From Fratercula arctica (Eukaryota; Chordata; Aves; Charadriiformes; Alcidae), in NCBI GenBank assembly GCA_947846985.1, contig CANTUZ010000003.1, forward strand, positions 51,372,096 to 51,436,095: a stretch of DNA of 64,000 nucleotides, given 5' to 3'. Below the pieces are notes generated by a model. That model was not told the origin of the DNA, made no database searches, and worked only from the letters and a program-made list of their open reading frames with translations. Both the position numbers and the translations under genes were made by a program. Shown piece after piece: positions 1 to 13,199 of this stretch (positions are counted from its first letter, which is position 1; every line of letters begins with the position of its first letter).

Positions 1-3000
1 GTCTACTTACATCTTAATCTTAAGTCTACTTAATGAAGAACCCACTGGTGTCTGGGAACAGCGACTGTACTGGCATTGCCTGCAGACAAACCCAACACAG
101 CTCCCTTGCCACAGTGCGTGTCCCCCTGCAGCTCCCACCCGCTTTAGCACAGCTTGCACGAAGGCTGGGCTCAGCGGTGCATCACTGCGCATCCCTCTCC
201 TCCACAGCACGTGACACGAAGGGGAAAGGTGGAACACATTTCACATCATGATGAGCACCAGCTCAGGCCACTGAAGTGCTCCTGCTCAAACCTATTTTGG
301 TTCGCATTAAGCGCCAAGCCCTTTTAGATCCAGCATGCCAACTCCACCCTGTCCATTTTTGATAGGTAGATTTTAATTCTGCAAAGAGTTTGGGTTGAAC
401 TATAGAGAATACTACAAAATGCGAGTATTCACCGACATCTCCCTTTCTATTTTTGTTGATGACTCCATCAGGGAGAAAGCAAGTCAAAACCATAATTATT
501 GTAGACATTAGCTTTGCACCTAGGCCAGATGTTGTTTCATCTCAAAAACACATTCGCTGGAACTTTGCCGAGCCTGTTATCTCCTCACTCAAGGCAAGCA
601 AAACTACACTACACCCAACTAATATAGTCTTGAGAGCAAAAGAAGCAGAAGTAAGCGAAGTGGGCATGAAGAGGGCACAAGAACCTCAAATATTTTCTGC
701 AGAAACACCATTTCAGACCCCCATACTCCAGGCTATTACCAGCCGTCAGTGCTTCTCCTAGCGACGGGCATTATTTGGCAGCTTTCCAGAAAGTTCCCCA
801 GCACTATTTTTCAATCCAGTCCTACAAAGGAACTGGGAAGAGATCCACTTGTGACTGCTTCTGGTGATCATCGGTTGGCATTGAACTGTAGCAGAGAGAA
901 ACCAACCATAGCCACCAAACTTGCCAGTAAAGCTGAAATGGTGGCAGTCGGAACAGAAACTGCCATCACTGCAGTTCAGCGCCACCTTCCAGGGACCACC
1001 TTCCATGCCTTTTATATTTCCTGGCACTCTTGTTATCAAAAGGCTATCTAAAGGTTTTAAGACTTCCAGCACTGGTGCTGACAAAGGTGCCGTGCAGCCT
1101 TTTAAACCTAAGAATTACACACTACTTTGAGAGCAAGATTTCTACTTATCACAGTATTGCTTAGAAGATGCTGGCAAAGTATTCTCTTTTCTTCCCTAGA
1201 TTAGTAGAAGGAAGCGAACACAACTTTCTAGTCAAAAGAGCTGTGTATAGTAACAATATGCACACATAATTAAAAACCCTCTGGTTATAAGTGTACACAG
1301 TTTTAAACCCCAGCTTGCCAGAAAACTTACAGCAGCACCATCTGAGAACTTATCTCAATGCTCTGTAAGCATTAGTTTTCTCCCAACTCTGAGAACACAC
1401 GACATTGCGCTAAAGGCCATGTGAGCCAACCCAAATTTCCTCAGTTAAAGTGACATTCAAGAAAAAAAATCAAGTTAAGCCAGTACCTCTTGTTTACTAC
1501 AGGCCAATATGCATGCTCTCCTCCTCCCCCTGCATGCTTAAAACTAGTTTGGGAACTTGATAAAACTTTTAGCAAGAATCTCTTCAGCAGCACATGACTC
1601 CTCCCGTCCCTGCTTACAGAGCAAGCAGTCTCATGAACCATCCCCTCACACCATCAGCTTCCCGTGACCTTCCTTCCAGAGCACCAGTTCCGCAACCACC
1701 TTTTCCATAACATCAATCTCTCTCTTCGGTGATCACTCACATTGCATCATGGCTTTAGAGATGCATTCCTTCCACAGAGTAACACACTAAAATCAGCTAG
1801 AACAGCTCACAAAAATTAGCAGCAGATACTTCATATTACACAGTTGTGCTAAATCAGTGCCAAAGGCACCGTCCACAACATCTTTTACTCAACTCCTTCA
1901 CGTCTCCAGTTGTTTGGAAGGCAAAAGACAATCATGGAGGACATCCAAAGAGTTGTCCAGAAGAAGGGGGCATTTAGGTAGCATCTATCATTTCATGTCG
2001 TCCTTCTACTACAGCTGGACAAAGCACATGTTTCACTGCTACAGTTATGGTAATATTTCTGCTTTTAGTTTTAGTAGTAGTTCAGTCACATGGCAGACGA
2101 GTCACTAGGTGTCACACTAAGTTAAATAAGTACCACATCATTTCCATCCTCACTGATGTTCAAGAACTAAGCATTTGCCTACACCTTGAAAACTTCTAAG
2201 GTCAAGCAATGAAGCTGAAGACCTTTTTGTAGGAGAGGCCTTTGGGGTCTCAGCATTGAACAGTCACAGTGCATACGGCCTTACCCCCCATCAAAGCTGG
2301 AATCAACAAACAGAACCAGCTCTATACCTGTTACCTCTTGCATAGCTGATATTTTAAAGCAAAACTATAATTTGCAGTGAAAGCTTCTTTCTGTAAGAAT
2401 GAGGAAGAGATCTGATTAAGCCCATATTTGAAGAAAGTTTTATCACCTGGCAAATTGCTCTTCTTCCCCCAAATCAAAGCCTGCACTCAGGTTTTTCATA
2501 CCAGTAATCTCGTATCAGCTGGATTGCTTGAAGACAGGTATGCAGCTTAGCTTTCAAGCAACTGGAACCTACACTGGGAGTCTACACCTGCCTAGAAGGG
2601 GATTAAGGAGATTCTTCTTTTCTCATTAAGTGTAATTATTCTTTTTTCTTTTTGGGGGTTTTTTGGGGTTTTTTTTTGTTGTTGTTGTTGCTTTTTTTTT
2701 GTGGACAAACAAGAGGCTTGATAATCCATTAGCATGATCTCAACTCAGTGTGATGGTGCTGAAGCTCCAACGCAACTAGAGGCAGTACAGTGAAGCATGG
2801 CAGGTGTCACTAATAAGCCTCAGACTTACCAAGAACAAGACTTAGACAATTTGACCAACAAACCAAAGCAAAATTCAGTGTCAACTTTAACTGCACTGCC
2901 TTGATTTCTTAATTTATTGCAGGGTGGCTAAAAACATGTCTTACTTGAACAGGATTTGTGGTTTAATCCTCAAGAGTCAATTCAAACAGCCTCTGCAAGA

Positions 3001-4692
3001 CCAAGTTATGATTGTTGTCAAATCCTCTTCCACCCAGTAGTAGTCAGGTAGTAAGACACACAAGGTTTGCATACAGTGGAATATTCGATACTGCTCATGG
3101 TCATCACCCAGCTCTGTTCTCCCTTCCTGTTTCCACAAGAAGCGTGGAACAAAACCTACAGAAGCCTCCAGGTCTCACACTTCCCTGGGGACAACAGGCT
3201 TCCTCAACCTGTCACATTCCAGTCTCACTCAAAAAAACATTTTAAAACAGATGCCCAGATGCTGTTTCCTTTTGTGATCCACAGACAACTGAAGACTCAA
3301 CTACATGAGTTGAGACCCACATCAGCAGGACACAAAATTCTTGTGTACCTTTTAGGAATGAAACACATTAACAGTGTCAAGTGGTCTACTGAGATATCGT
3401 GCTCCTAAGAGTAGAAGACGCCTCTATACACAACTGCAGTTTGAACTCGGGTGCATCTAACCACACATCCCAGAAAACTCTGGAGCTTGGAAACACTGAA
3501 CTACATTTTAAAAATAAAACAACACGCAGACATGAAGTGAGATACACTTTTATTCAGGCACCCAATGATTTTATAAGCCTGCGTTGCAACACTAGTAGCA
3601 TGTTTGAAAAGCACTGATTGACCACAGCCTGAAACCAAAGTACGTCTACAGTTAATGGAGAGGGGTGGGGAGAACGGAGGTTAACTAGCTGCTGTTGCAT
3701 CTGCATACAGGCAAGAATCATCTTCCTCCTCACCATCTTCCAGCAGTTCAAGCTCAAACACATTTACTGAAGACTTATAGCTTCTCACAAACGCTGTCTC
3801 TTATGGAAAGCAAAATTGGCAAGCATGTTAGATTCAGACTTCAGATCTGCAGGACAAGAGGCAGTCTGAAGAGATACTACCCTTCAGAAAGTTATTGCTT
3901 TATTTTATTAGAAGTAACAGTCAACTACCAGAAAACCTCTTCATCAGTATTCATATATTGTTGTTTCACTAGCTGAAGCACAGAAGCAACCTTGGAAGTG
4001 ACAAGTATCCATGAAAATACGCACACAAATACTGTTCAGAGCACAATTTGCTTCTGATTGATGAAGCCATGTGCAAGCACGCTTATAGGAATATGCCAGT
4101 TTCATATTTAGATCAGTATGCAGAAGTCCACCGCCACTCAGAATACCAAGGACATCTGTGAACTACTGAAGCAGACACCAGATTTGACAAGTGTAACTGA
4201 AAACAGAGGACTGCACGTGATTGACTTCCTTTCTGTGTGTAACAAGAAGGTTAGCAATACTCCAAGATTACGTTACAGAGAGTAACCTGACTCTGAACAA
4301 AGAGCTATACAACAAAGGCTAGGTTGTAGCATAGTTTAGAGCTACAACTCAAGCTTTAGCCTGTGTTCAGTATCAAGCTTCAAACAAGGCTGTGTACAGT
4401 GCACACCTTGCCACAGGTAGATGCACTTATTGCTACTTGAGATAACTACTCTAGTGTGAAACTGTGGAAGGCTAACTAGACCATAAGATAAGTTTCACTG
4501 TCCTGTGAAGTGATTACCTGCAATCAGATCATATTTTCCCAAGCCTCCACAGTAAGTCTACAACGGAATAAGGTTTTACGCTGTTCTGAGAAGATAAAAA
4601 ACTTTGCTAGCATGTCAAAGTTTGCAGTAGTTAAAGACCATCCATTAACATGACTCTGAACTACTTATGAGGAAGGATGGTTGTTTACTTAC
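1..4692 (-). other. Part of IGF2R intron 2; no exon found
   Basis: This AT-rich sequence follows the exon 2 donor. I searched the minus strand for the segment expected next (the human exon 3 region ending FLCGKTL) and did not find it. A T/G-rich low-complexity run lies at 2639-2699. No CpG island, tRNA or large transposon was recognised. The short open frames on both strands show no family resemblance and are treated as chance. Confidence 0.7.
2639..2699. repeat. T/G-rich low-complexity tract
   Basis: Runs of T broken by GGGG blocks and GTTGTTGTTG. Simple low-complexity sequence in IGF2R intron 2. Confidence 0.75.
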
Positions 4693-4826
4693 CTACAGAC
4701 ACATAGGTCTTCTTATCGATGTCATATGCACAGACGGCACTTGATTTTCCACAGTCTTCAACACCAAAACAGAAGTTTATTTTATAAAGCACGTGTTTGT
4801 CTGTATCAATTGCTTCCCATGTGTAA
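4693..4826 (-). CDS. IGF2R: IGF2R coding exon 2: start of the first extracytoplasmic repeat
   Basis: This 134-base exon has a pyrimidine-rich acceptor (CTTTTCAG) and a consensus donor (GTAAGT). Read with one base borrowed by exon 1, it gives YTWEAIDTDKHVLYKINFC..., continuing with DCGKSSAVCAYD and ending TYVSV plus G. This aligns with human IGF2R YTWEAVDTKNNVLYKINIC and SSAVCMHDLKTRTYHSV. Cys residues expected to form the first repeat's disulfides are present. No stop codon or frameshift is seen. It was too short and too interrupted to appear as a long open frame. Confidence 0.95.
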
Positions 4827-7800
4827 CTGAAAAGAAAAAAAAAAATCCATCAGTCAGTATGAATACTGTCTGCACTGCCATTCTCTAGGCACCAGTCCCT
4901 GAAATAACCAAGTTATAAAGCTAACAGCACCCCTAACTGGAGTTTCACATTCGTGGCCTATATCCGTAAATACCAGAAATAATTGTTACTGTGTCAGGGA
5001 CAAGGACAAAACAGATTTAACCACTTGAGGAACATATATGAGGTCCATTTTCTCCTTTCGTGAACAACCAACCACCCATTCTTGCCCCTCAAATGTCTGT
5101 GAAGGTCACCCTGAATAGGTATACCACAGGTGGTGAACCTTTTTCCTCCACAGTCTAATAAACTTCTCAAACGTCTTTGCCAGGCTGCACACTACTGCAT
5201 TTTATCAATACCCAGTAGCAGTGGCAGAAGCGCTAAGTCTAGAACCGCCAGCCACATCCTGCCTACCAGCAGCCGAGCGGAGCTTCTGACTTTCAGGGTC
5301 AAAATTGGGGTTGAGACTCTCACAGCATTCAGACTGAAAGATGCTAATAATGTTTATTAGGGCCTAGCTGCACCTCTATGCATTTTAATAGATAGATAGA
5401 TACAGATATCTATAGATATAGATATATATATCTGTATCTCAACACTGAAAGGACAGTTTCTGAAGGGGGATGTCAGAAGATGGAAAGCAAGCAGAGCTAT
5501 CCACGAGAGACTCAGTGAAAGATCACACTAGCTAGCTACAGCCATATCAGAAAGTCAGCTGTCTAAATACTGATAAAGGAACATGAAGCTCTGGCTAAAT
5601 ACAACGGGGAATAAATGAGAGTAACAGGAAAAAAATTAAATGCAGTGTATTTCAGAGGTAGAGCAAGGATTTGTTTGCCTCAGAGCAGGTGGTATGACTG
5701 CAGCAAGATGTGGTCAGCCGCATGACACAGCACCAACCAGTTTTGAGGCAGGCCCAGGTCAGCTAGTTTGGAGTCAGGAGCTCTTTCGACAGCCTGGCGT
5801 ACTAGCACAGTGCTCTGGCCAAGCTCTGTTCAAAAGGCACAGCTCGGTAAACATTTGCCGTCAGCTTGGCTCAGCTACACCTTTTCTGGCGCTGGCAACA
5901 GCCTGTATCCTCTGGAAGGTATTGATTTCTACAGCATAAGACATTCTCCAGCTTCCTTTCTATCCCAAGTGGAAACTTCAGTAGGATTTAATACAGAGTC
6001 ATCACATCAGAAAACTGAGGAGAGCACAGTGACTTATTAGGTAGTCCCATTACTTACAACTCACACAGGGTTTAATGAGTCTGACCCATAGAAACTTTTG
6101 TCTTAATCTACGGACGAGTACCAAACCCAGCGAGGGAGCTCAACTCCCCCCACTCAGCTAGCGGGAAATTAGAAGTTGACCAGAAGCTTCACCCATAAAG
6201 TTTGTTTGCCTTCGTCTCTAGCCCACAGGTGTTGCACCACTTGACATTATCACACCCCAGATCCCCCCCAGGAGGGGAACCCATTCTTTTTCTGCTTCCA
6301 AAGCCCAGTCCCTGGGTGAGGAAAGGGCAATAGCAGTTCAGCTACTTTACTCTAGATTTCGAATCCTCTGAGAACTCCTCTCAGATCCAGTGCATCCCAT
6401 CTCTAATCAAAGAGACCGCAGTAAAATGCCACACACTTTTCCCATTTAATTACTGACTACAGGGTTCTTGGCTTCCCTGTACTACAACAGCCTTATTAAT
6501 TTCAGTCTGCTAATGGCTGGAAGAAGTTAGGGACAACTACAAGAGAGTCCTCTCTGTGAGCTGAAACAAACAAAAAAAAAATATCCTAATTATATTGGGA
6601 TATAAAGGCTCAAATATAATAACATAAGGCTCAAAAAAATAACTTACTAGGTACTGAGTCATACCTAAAATACCAATAAAATTACTTTTTAATCAGATTC
6701 AAGGACTGTGTCTCAATCCTAGACAAAGACTTGCCATTATTCTTTCCTCATAAGCAGGCAGAGCTGACATTTTACGATCACACTGATTAGTGCTCTGAGC
6801 CAGTTTCTTGCATTTCTGAAGTGGATAAAGACAAACCCAATGAGGGATGATGATGAGAACTAAGCTACAGTACAGAATAACCAAAGTTAAGGAATGGAAG
6901 GAAGCTTGACAACACACTCACACACACAAAAATTTAGAAGAACCTGACTCTACCTTCAAGGGCTCTAAAAACAGCAATAGACTAAGACTAAAGCCATTTT
7001 GACCTCCAGGAGAAAATGCATTTCAATCAAAATACAATTTCTTCATAATGAAGTCATAGAAAGTTAGCACTTCACTGAAAAATTCCCCAAGGGTTCCAGT
7101 ACTCTTTTTTTGACTGGTTTTGGAAGACGAAAAAAAGGTAATATACAATATTGAGGTATGAAGTTCTTGATCAAGCTAAAGTTTACTATATTTTTAGTTT
7201 TTCGGTTCTGGTGGGTTTTTTTTGTTTTAGAGATCTTGCAAATTAAAATCTGTTTGTGAACTGAACAAGAATGCAAGTTCTTTACACAACAGAATTATCA
7301 CTCTATGAGAGATTAAGGGGTTTGCTTTCCTAGTTCCATGTTATGAAACAGAGGAAATCAACATCTTCAAGTCAGTTCACCCACATGCCAGAAGCAAAAG
7401 AGAAACAAGATGAGCAGCTTACAGAACAGAAGCAAAGCAGTCACTGCAGCCAGCCCTTCCCTCTGCCCCTTCACTGGCCCCTGAATAGGAAAGGCTGAGG
7501 AATCCTTCAAAACAGTCCACAGAAAGGAAAAAACAAATCCCATGTTTAATCGTGTCCCAAACCACAAATTCAGTGGCACACAAAAATTAAAATATAATGC
7601 AGTTCTGTAGTAGTATTACTTTCAAGGAAGTTCAAGGCACTTTTTTTTTTTTTTAAATGGGTAGGAGGAGCAGGGCAGGATTTATTCCTTGGGAGTAACA
7701 GCAGGCTGGATGCAGTCTCAGCAGCTGTTCTCATCAGAGAGATGCAAAACGCACTTTCACAGTAAAAGCAAGAATTACTTCTCTCACAAGTAAGACTCCT

Positions 7801-10800
7801 GGCATTAAGTCAGTGCCTGGGAATAGTTTCAAGTTGCATGTGCTCCACTTTCCAATAAGATACAAGCTGACCTCTCCGCTGCATCCTGTAATGGAAACGA
7901 CTTGTTGGCAATCACGTTGCCCATCCTGACCGTGGCTGAGCTACACAGTCCAGCTTCCTCCAGCACTTGCCTCCACCTGCAGTGATGCCTCATGTAATTA
8001 CCCCTTCAGCCAGGGCCAGCCAAAGTTATTTTGTTTGAAGGGCTTAAGTTATCCCGGATTCACTCCAGTTGAGCTAGTTTAGGGAGCTGTTATACTAACA
8101 GCTCTAAAAAGCAACAGCCTCAGTCATGGGGTGGGGTGCGATGCACCCTCTATCCAAGGGGCTCAGTACAGCTGCTACCTCACCGATGACACCATTCAAG
8201 AGCCATTTCTGGTGTAGTTCAAGATCTGGGCTCAAACATGGCATCCGCCTCGATTAAAACCGTCCAACCCTTATTTTTGCTGAAAACACAACATGACTCC
8301 TGCTTCCAGGTGAACCCAACCGTGGATTACCCCAGAGTCAGAGGCCTGAAACAACACACTCACACCAACGACCTGCCCCCCACCCAGGGCAGGCTCTCCT
8401 GTGCTCTCCTCTCCTCTGTGCTGCTGGCCCCAGCGCCTAACACATGCCAGACCCAGGGATTGCCCTCTCTTCAAATTAATGCAGCAAAAATGACGTGTGT
8501 GGAGAGGGGACTGAGCCCAACCAGTTCTGAGGCAGGGAGGATTTCCCACTGGAGGCAGCACCAGCCCAGGCCACTGTTGAAAGCAGTTGCACAAGCAAGG
8601 TCCAAATGGGTTACTGGCAATGACCTTGCCTGCAGGTCAGCCTTTCCAGCTACCTAGCTTTGTTCTTAAAACACTGAAGCAACAGCATGAAAAAGAAAAT
8701 TAAGCTACTTTTTCGATTGTAAGATCAAAAAGAGCGCTCTGCGTTTTTTTGACAAAGCAAAGCAGCAACTTGTGGAAAAAATAACATGAGAAAGGGAAAA
8801 GCAAGTCTAGTTTACCTTGCGAACCAGTAGCTCAGGCGCTGGAGTCAGATAAGGTGCAGATGGCTAACGGCTGTCACAGCACATGCGTCCCCATGCCAGA
8901 GCCGCTTTCCAGTCTGAGCACTACCGAACCACTTCAAATGCAACACAGCACCAGCAAGACTACTGCTACCATTCTCACAACCACGCTCGAGTTTCTGGTT
9001 CCCAAACTCTGACCTAAAGGATGATCGCTAGGAAGAAGAGAACACCCTGCTCCCACCAGCTATAAAGTACGGTTACAAGGAAACATGCGTTTGCTCTCTG
9101 GTGAATGCTCTGAAGTGGCCCATTTTGCTGGAGGGGTAGTTGCACAGAGGACCTGGCACAGAGACAACAAATGAACCTACAACCACAGAGCTGGAAAGCT
9201 GATCCATACATGATTATGCATCCTCATAAATTTGTCCCCAGCAGCTCCTTAGGTATGAAAGCATGGCAGAGATGAAACTAATACCTGAAGCTCTTTACAA
9301 GCCAGTTCAACCAGCACGATCACAGGTAGACAAGCTCAGGAACAACTTCCAGGATGACCATTTCAAATTTGAAGCTAGCAGCTCAGATCCACTACTTGCC
9401 ACAGAAATCACTGTTAGATGTGGCTAACATTTTAGCACGCGCATGTATGGTCAAGAAACGTCTACGTCAAAGCAAGTCCTCCTTACAGAAAATGAAAGCT
9501 TGAATAGCACAAGGTACAGAGCTATCGCTATGCTTCAAGAACCTTTTAATGCATCCCTATTCATGCTTGGCTCTGCTCTACCTTCGCTGTCACCTTTTCC
9601 AACCATCACGCACAGTGCATGTCTTCAGGCAAGTTTTCTTGCATATGCGTCATACGCAATAGCCTTACAGTTACACCACAAGCTGATCAGCTTTCCCCAT
9701 CCAGAAGACATTTGGTCTTTCATGCTATACTCTAAACCCCATCTACTACATCATGTTATAGAACATGGAAGAAAAGGCATAGCAATTTGAAGTTCAAGTA
9801 CGCAAGAGCTATAGGAAGCTCATGTGCTGAGAAATCACATTTAAGCCATTACAATGGCAGCTCCCCAGGCACATGAAGCAACCATGAACATATGCAAATA
9901 AGTCCAGTAATGACTTATTTATGCCATCTCCCACTTAAATAAGTTAAAGTACTTAATAGAGCTGAGCAAGTTCACCTAAAGGTCACCTCTCTATACTCAG
10001 CACATCCTTCTTCACCGAGGCTAAGCTGAACGCTACACCCAGGGTCTCCATCAGCACACAAGAACACAGTTGTGGTTTCACGACAAAGGCTGAAAAGAGC
10101 ATTTGAATGAACAAAACTATACATACAGACAACTGTAGGAGTTGTGTTATTTAAAACTACAACATTAAATGTAAAGTAGACAACCCCAAAATTGGAAATT
10201 CTGCATAATAGCAATCCTGTGATACACAACAGTTTAAGGAGTTTTCCTTCCACTCAAGAGTCCAAAAGTTATAGAAGTTACACAGCAACTCCTATGCTTG
10301 CACAGAAGACAAAAACAGTACCCGTCATCAAACCATCTCCCATGGAGGGTAGATTATCAGGCAAAACAGCGAGCAGAGGAGGCAGTTTGCACTTGCTGCT
10401 CTGCCATCACACTCAAAACATTTCCTGCAACTTTTTTAGAGGGGAAGGAAAGTTTTATAGTAACTTCCCCAATGTTACATGGAAGATGAACCCAAACTGC
10501 CAAGCTTTCTTTTGTTTTTAAAGTAGATGGATTTAAAAAACAGTCCACAAAATCAACTGTAACTCCAAAATTTGTTAATCCTATGTTGTCACATGAAAAA
10601 TGTAAGGGGAAGAAGGAAAAATGGGGAAAGAGACTAAACTAGCTAGCAACTTTTATATCCAACCAGTTCCCTGTATTCTTTCCCAGGTGCTCATACTGCA
10701 GCAATCCTGGAGACACTTCTACACAGAAGATAAAAAGAGAATTCTAATTGCAAGTCACACAACAGCACAGTCAGCTGTCAGAGCACACAAGAAGTAAGGA

Positions 10801-12934
10801 GAAAGCATGACAAAATCAGTCACTACAAGCCATGACACTTAAAGTTTCAGAGAAGCAAAGCTTTTTTTCTTTCCCCCAGACCGTCTAAGCATACTAGCAG
10901 TAAGGCTACACAAAATAAGCAATGAAAACCACTAACTCAAGTTCGCCTCATGGCACAGTTCTTGCACGAACCAGTTTTGACACTTCTCCTCCTCCCTGCA
11001 AGACAGCAGTCCTAACCTGGGTATCACTCTACTCTTATTTAAAAGGCAGTCAGTGCCTCTTCTTACCCCCAACATCTTCCTTCCTTGACCACTTTTTGAC
11101 ATTCACACACCAGACACAGAGACTAGCCCTATTAGGCCACACAAAAGTCAGGACACCATTTTCTTAACAGTTGTAAAACAAATCAAAACCTTGTCTTAAG
11201 GCAGTGCAAAAATAGGTTGGTCAGGGACTTGTCCTGCACACCCATGTTGTATCTTTTGGCCGAGACATCAGCGAGCAGCGTAGGTGTTTGTGTTACCTAA
11301 CTGCATCATCCCTCACTTAGTAGCTTTTCTGCAACTGTGCCTGAGACAACACTTCACCACCAATCTCCATGGCGCCTTCCCACCTGTCAGACTGAAAGTT
11401 CTTGGCTTTTCCTTTACCCATGCTAGATTATGAGGCATAAATCCTTCAAAGCAGTTTTTCCCACCATAGCACAACAGCAAGCACATGTTTTTGAAGCAGT
11501 CTATCTTAAAAGGAAAGCTGCCGATTGTGCTACCTATTCACAATTTATTTTTCACTTGCTAGTAACAAAAGAAAACTACCTTAAGTAATTTGCATCCAAA
11601 AAGAGACTTCCTGTCTCAATGGCACTCGCAAATATTCCTCCACTCACAGGTATGCAACAAAACTAAGACAGACGCTGACAGGACTTAATGCTATTCTAAA
11701 AATAGGAACTGCCTGAAAATCAAGCCTTTTGGGGTACAGTTTTTTAAAAAAATCATTAGACTAAGGGGAGTTAAATTCGCTCCAGATGCCATACAATAGT
11801 TTCTCATTTCTGTCTCAACCCTACAATTAGAGTGGTCATCTGACAAAAACATTTTCTGCCACTCTCATGGGTTAATCTTGCAAGCAAACCCACTTTTCCC
11901 CTTTTTCATCATTTAATATTCTCATACCCCACACCTCACCAAGAGGGGAGCCCATTCCCTCCAGTGACCCAACCTGTGCCCTCTATGCCACATCCACTGT
12001 GTTACACTGGTGCCTGCCCAGTGCCACTGATCAAGACGAAGCATTCCTACAAGTACCACAGCATATTCTGGCTAAATACCAGAGAAATGAAGACTAGCAT
12101 AATATTGTTGCCAGACTAAATTCGTGTCTGAGTTCAGAGTAGGAACATGCCAAAACATGAAAAACAGCCCCATTTCCACACAGCAGTTCTCATTTCTCAA
12201 AGCTTTCTTAACTCCCCTGCAAGTAACTTAATGGAATCTGGCGACATCCTTTGTAAAAAGGTGACTGTCAAGTGATGTCCCTTCCAAACCACTTCTGTTT
12301 TTTTCACACTGGAACGGGTGCAGTGACATAAACCAGCACTCCCGGCCACAGGCGACTTGAAGAGAGCAAGTCTCCCCATCTTCTCACCCGCGGGTTTCCT
12401 GTATCCGCAGGGAGACACGGGCGATGCGGTCCTACGGGGGGCTGCCCCACGCTGCCAGCCCTCAGCCCACCCACCCAGCTTCACCGGCCTCCCACGGTGC
12501 TGCGGCGCGCTCGCCACAGACCCAGCTTGCTCTGCTGCCTAGGAACACCCGCACGCCCAGCGCCCCCCGGCACGACCCTCGACGGAACGGGAGACAAAAA
12601 AGCCCTGCCCGGGCCGCCCCAGGGAGGGGGCCCGCCCGCTCATAGGCGGCCCCGCGGAGGGCAGGAGCGAGCAGGAGCACCCGGAGGTACACACACGCTC
12701 CCCGCACTCCGCCGGCTACAGCCTTTCCCCACGGGAGAACAGGCCCTCTCCGGCCGCCGCGCCCACCACCCCGTCCCGCCGGCCGCCCCCCGCTGCCCAC
12801 CTGCACAGGTCTCGATAGGCGTCGCTCAGGCCCGCGGCGGCGGCCCCGCTACCTCCCCCCGGCCGCAAGGGCAGCGACAGGAGGAGAAGGAGCGGGGCGA
12901 ACGCAGCGGCGGCGCGGGGGGCGGTTGGTGCCAT
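4693..12934 (-). CDS. IGF2R: IGF2R (cation-independent mannose-6-phosphate/IGF2 receptor), 5' part: gene span of coding exons 1-2
   Basis: IGF2R is a large type I membrane receptor. It carries mannose-6-phosphate-tagged hydrolases from the trans-Golgi and cell surface to endosomes and, in mammals, also binds IGF2. Only the first two coding exons are here, spliced 12934..12801 then 4826..4693. Exon 1 ends with AG and exon 2 starts with T, restoring a Ser codon, so the junction reads DLC-S-YTWEAID, nearly the same as the human CSYTWEAVD segment. Together they encode about 89 residues: a signal peptide and the start of the first of 15 extracytoplasmic repeats. No exon matching human exon 3 was found in 1-4692, so the remainder lies beyond the left edge. 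The avian receptor is reported to bind mannose-6-phosphate but to have weak or no IGF2 site; that site (repeat 11) is not in the window. Confidence 0.93.
4827..12800 (-). other. IGF2R intron 1
   Basis: Eight kilobases between exons 1 and 2, mostly AT-rich with a somewhat GC-richer patch around 7.9-8.6 kb. It holds a GATA-type simple repeat with a perfect inverted repeat at 5389-5438 and an A/T run near 7640-7655. No coding exon, RNA gene or full transposon was recognised. Confidence 0.7.
5389..5438. repeat. GATA/TATC microsatellite containing an 11-bp perfect inverted repeat
   Basis: (ATAG)n passes into GATA/ATATAT sequence. GATACAGATAT at 5399-5409 and ATATCTGTATC at 5428-5438 are exact reverse complements separated by 18 bases, so the tract can fold into a hairpin. 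It lies in IGF2R intron 1. Confidence 0.8.
12801..12934 (-). CDS. IGF2R: IGF2R coding exon 1: signal peptide and first residues of the mature receptor
   Basis: The exon has 134 coding bases: 44 codons plus 2 bases. The ATG at 12934-12932 is followed by GCA, so it has G at +4. Residues 1-10 are short and Ala/Pro/Arg rich. Residues about 11-24 form a Leu-rich hydrophobic core (APLLLLLSLPL), followed by a Gly/Ala-rich stretch and then LSDAYRDLC. The exon ends at a GTGGGC donor just after the Cys that corresponds to the human ELCSYTW motif. Length and signal-peptide layout match family expectation, although the N-terminal sequence itself is not conserved, as usual for signal peptides. Base composition is extreme (GC-rich CpG island), unlike exon 2. 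Confidence 0.92.
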
Positions 12935-13012
12935 GGACGCGGGCCGGGCCGAGCCGGGCCAGGCGGCGGCGGCTGCCCCGGAACGTCAGGCGGCGCCGGC
13001 GACCAGCGGTCA

Positions 13013-13199
13013 GGTCATGTGACCTCCCCGCCCTCCCACTCACCACTCGGTCATGTGACCGCCGTCATGTGCGGGCGCCGCGCTCACATGACGCGCCCCT
13101 TCCCCCGCCGACCAGTGGGCGGGGCCTCCCGCTGTCCGTCCCCCCCTCTACCCGACACACACACACCCCGCCCTCACCGCCTTCCCGGCCCCGCACGTG
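13013..13199. promoter_or_regulatory. Cluster of five E-boxes (M-box/CLEAR type) in the IGF2R promoter
   Basis: The 12-mer GGTCATGTGACC occurs twice (13013-13024 and 13049-13060). A third GTCATGTG lies at 13064-13071, an inverted TCACATGA at 13084-13091 and a CACGTG core at 13194-13199. TCATGTG is the M-box and GTCACGTGAC the CLEAR element, both bound by MiT/TFE factors (TFEB, TFE3, MITF), which drive lysosomal genes; USF can also bind such sites. They lie about 80-265 bases upstream of the IGF2R start codon. Binding is inferred; the repeated motif is seen directly. Confidence 0.6.

Noticed and set aside
12849..13046. Minus-strand open frame upstream of and overlapping IGF2R exon 1
   Set aside because: Different frame from the IGF2R signal peptide and lies in the GC-rich 5' UTR/promoter; no evidence for an upstream coding unit.
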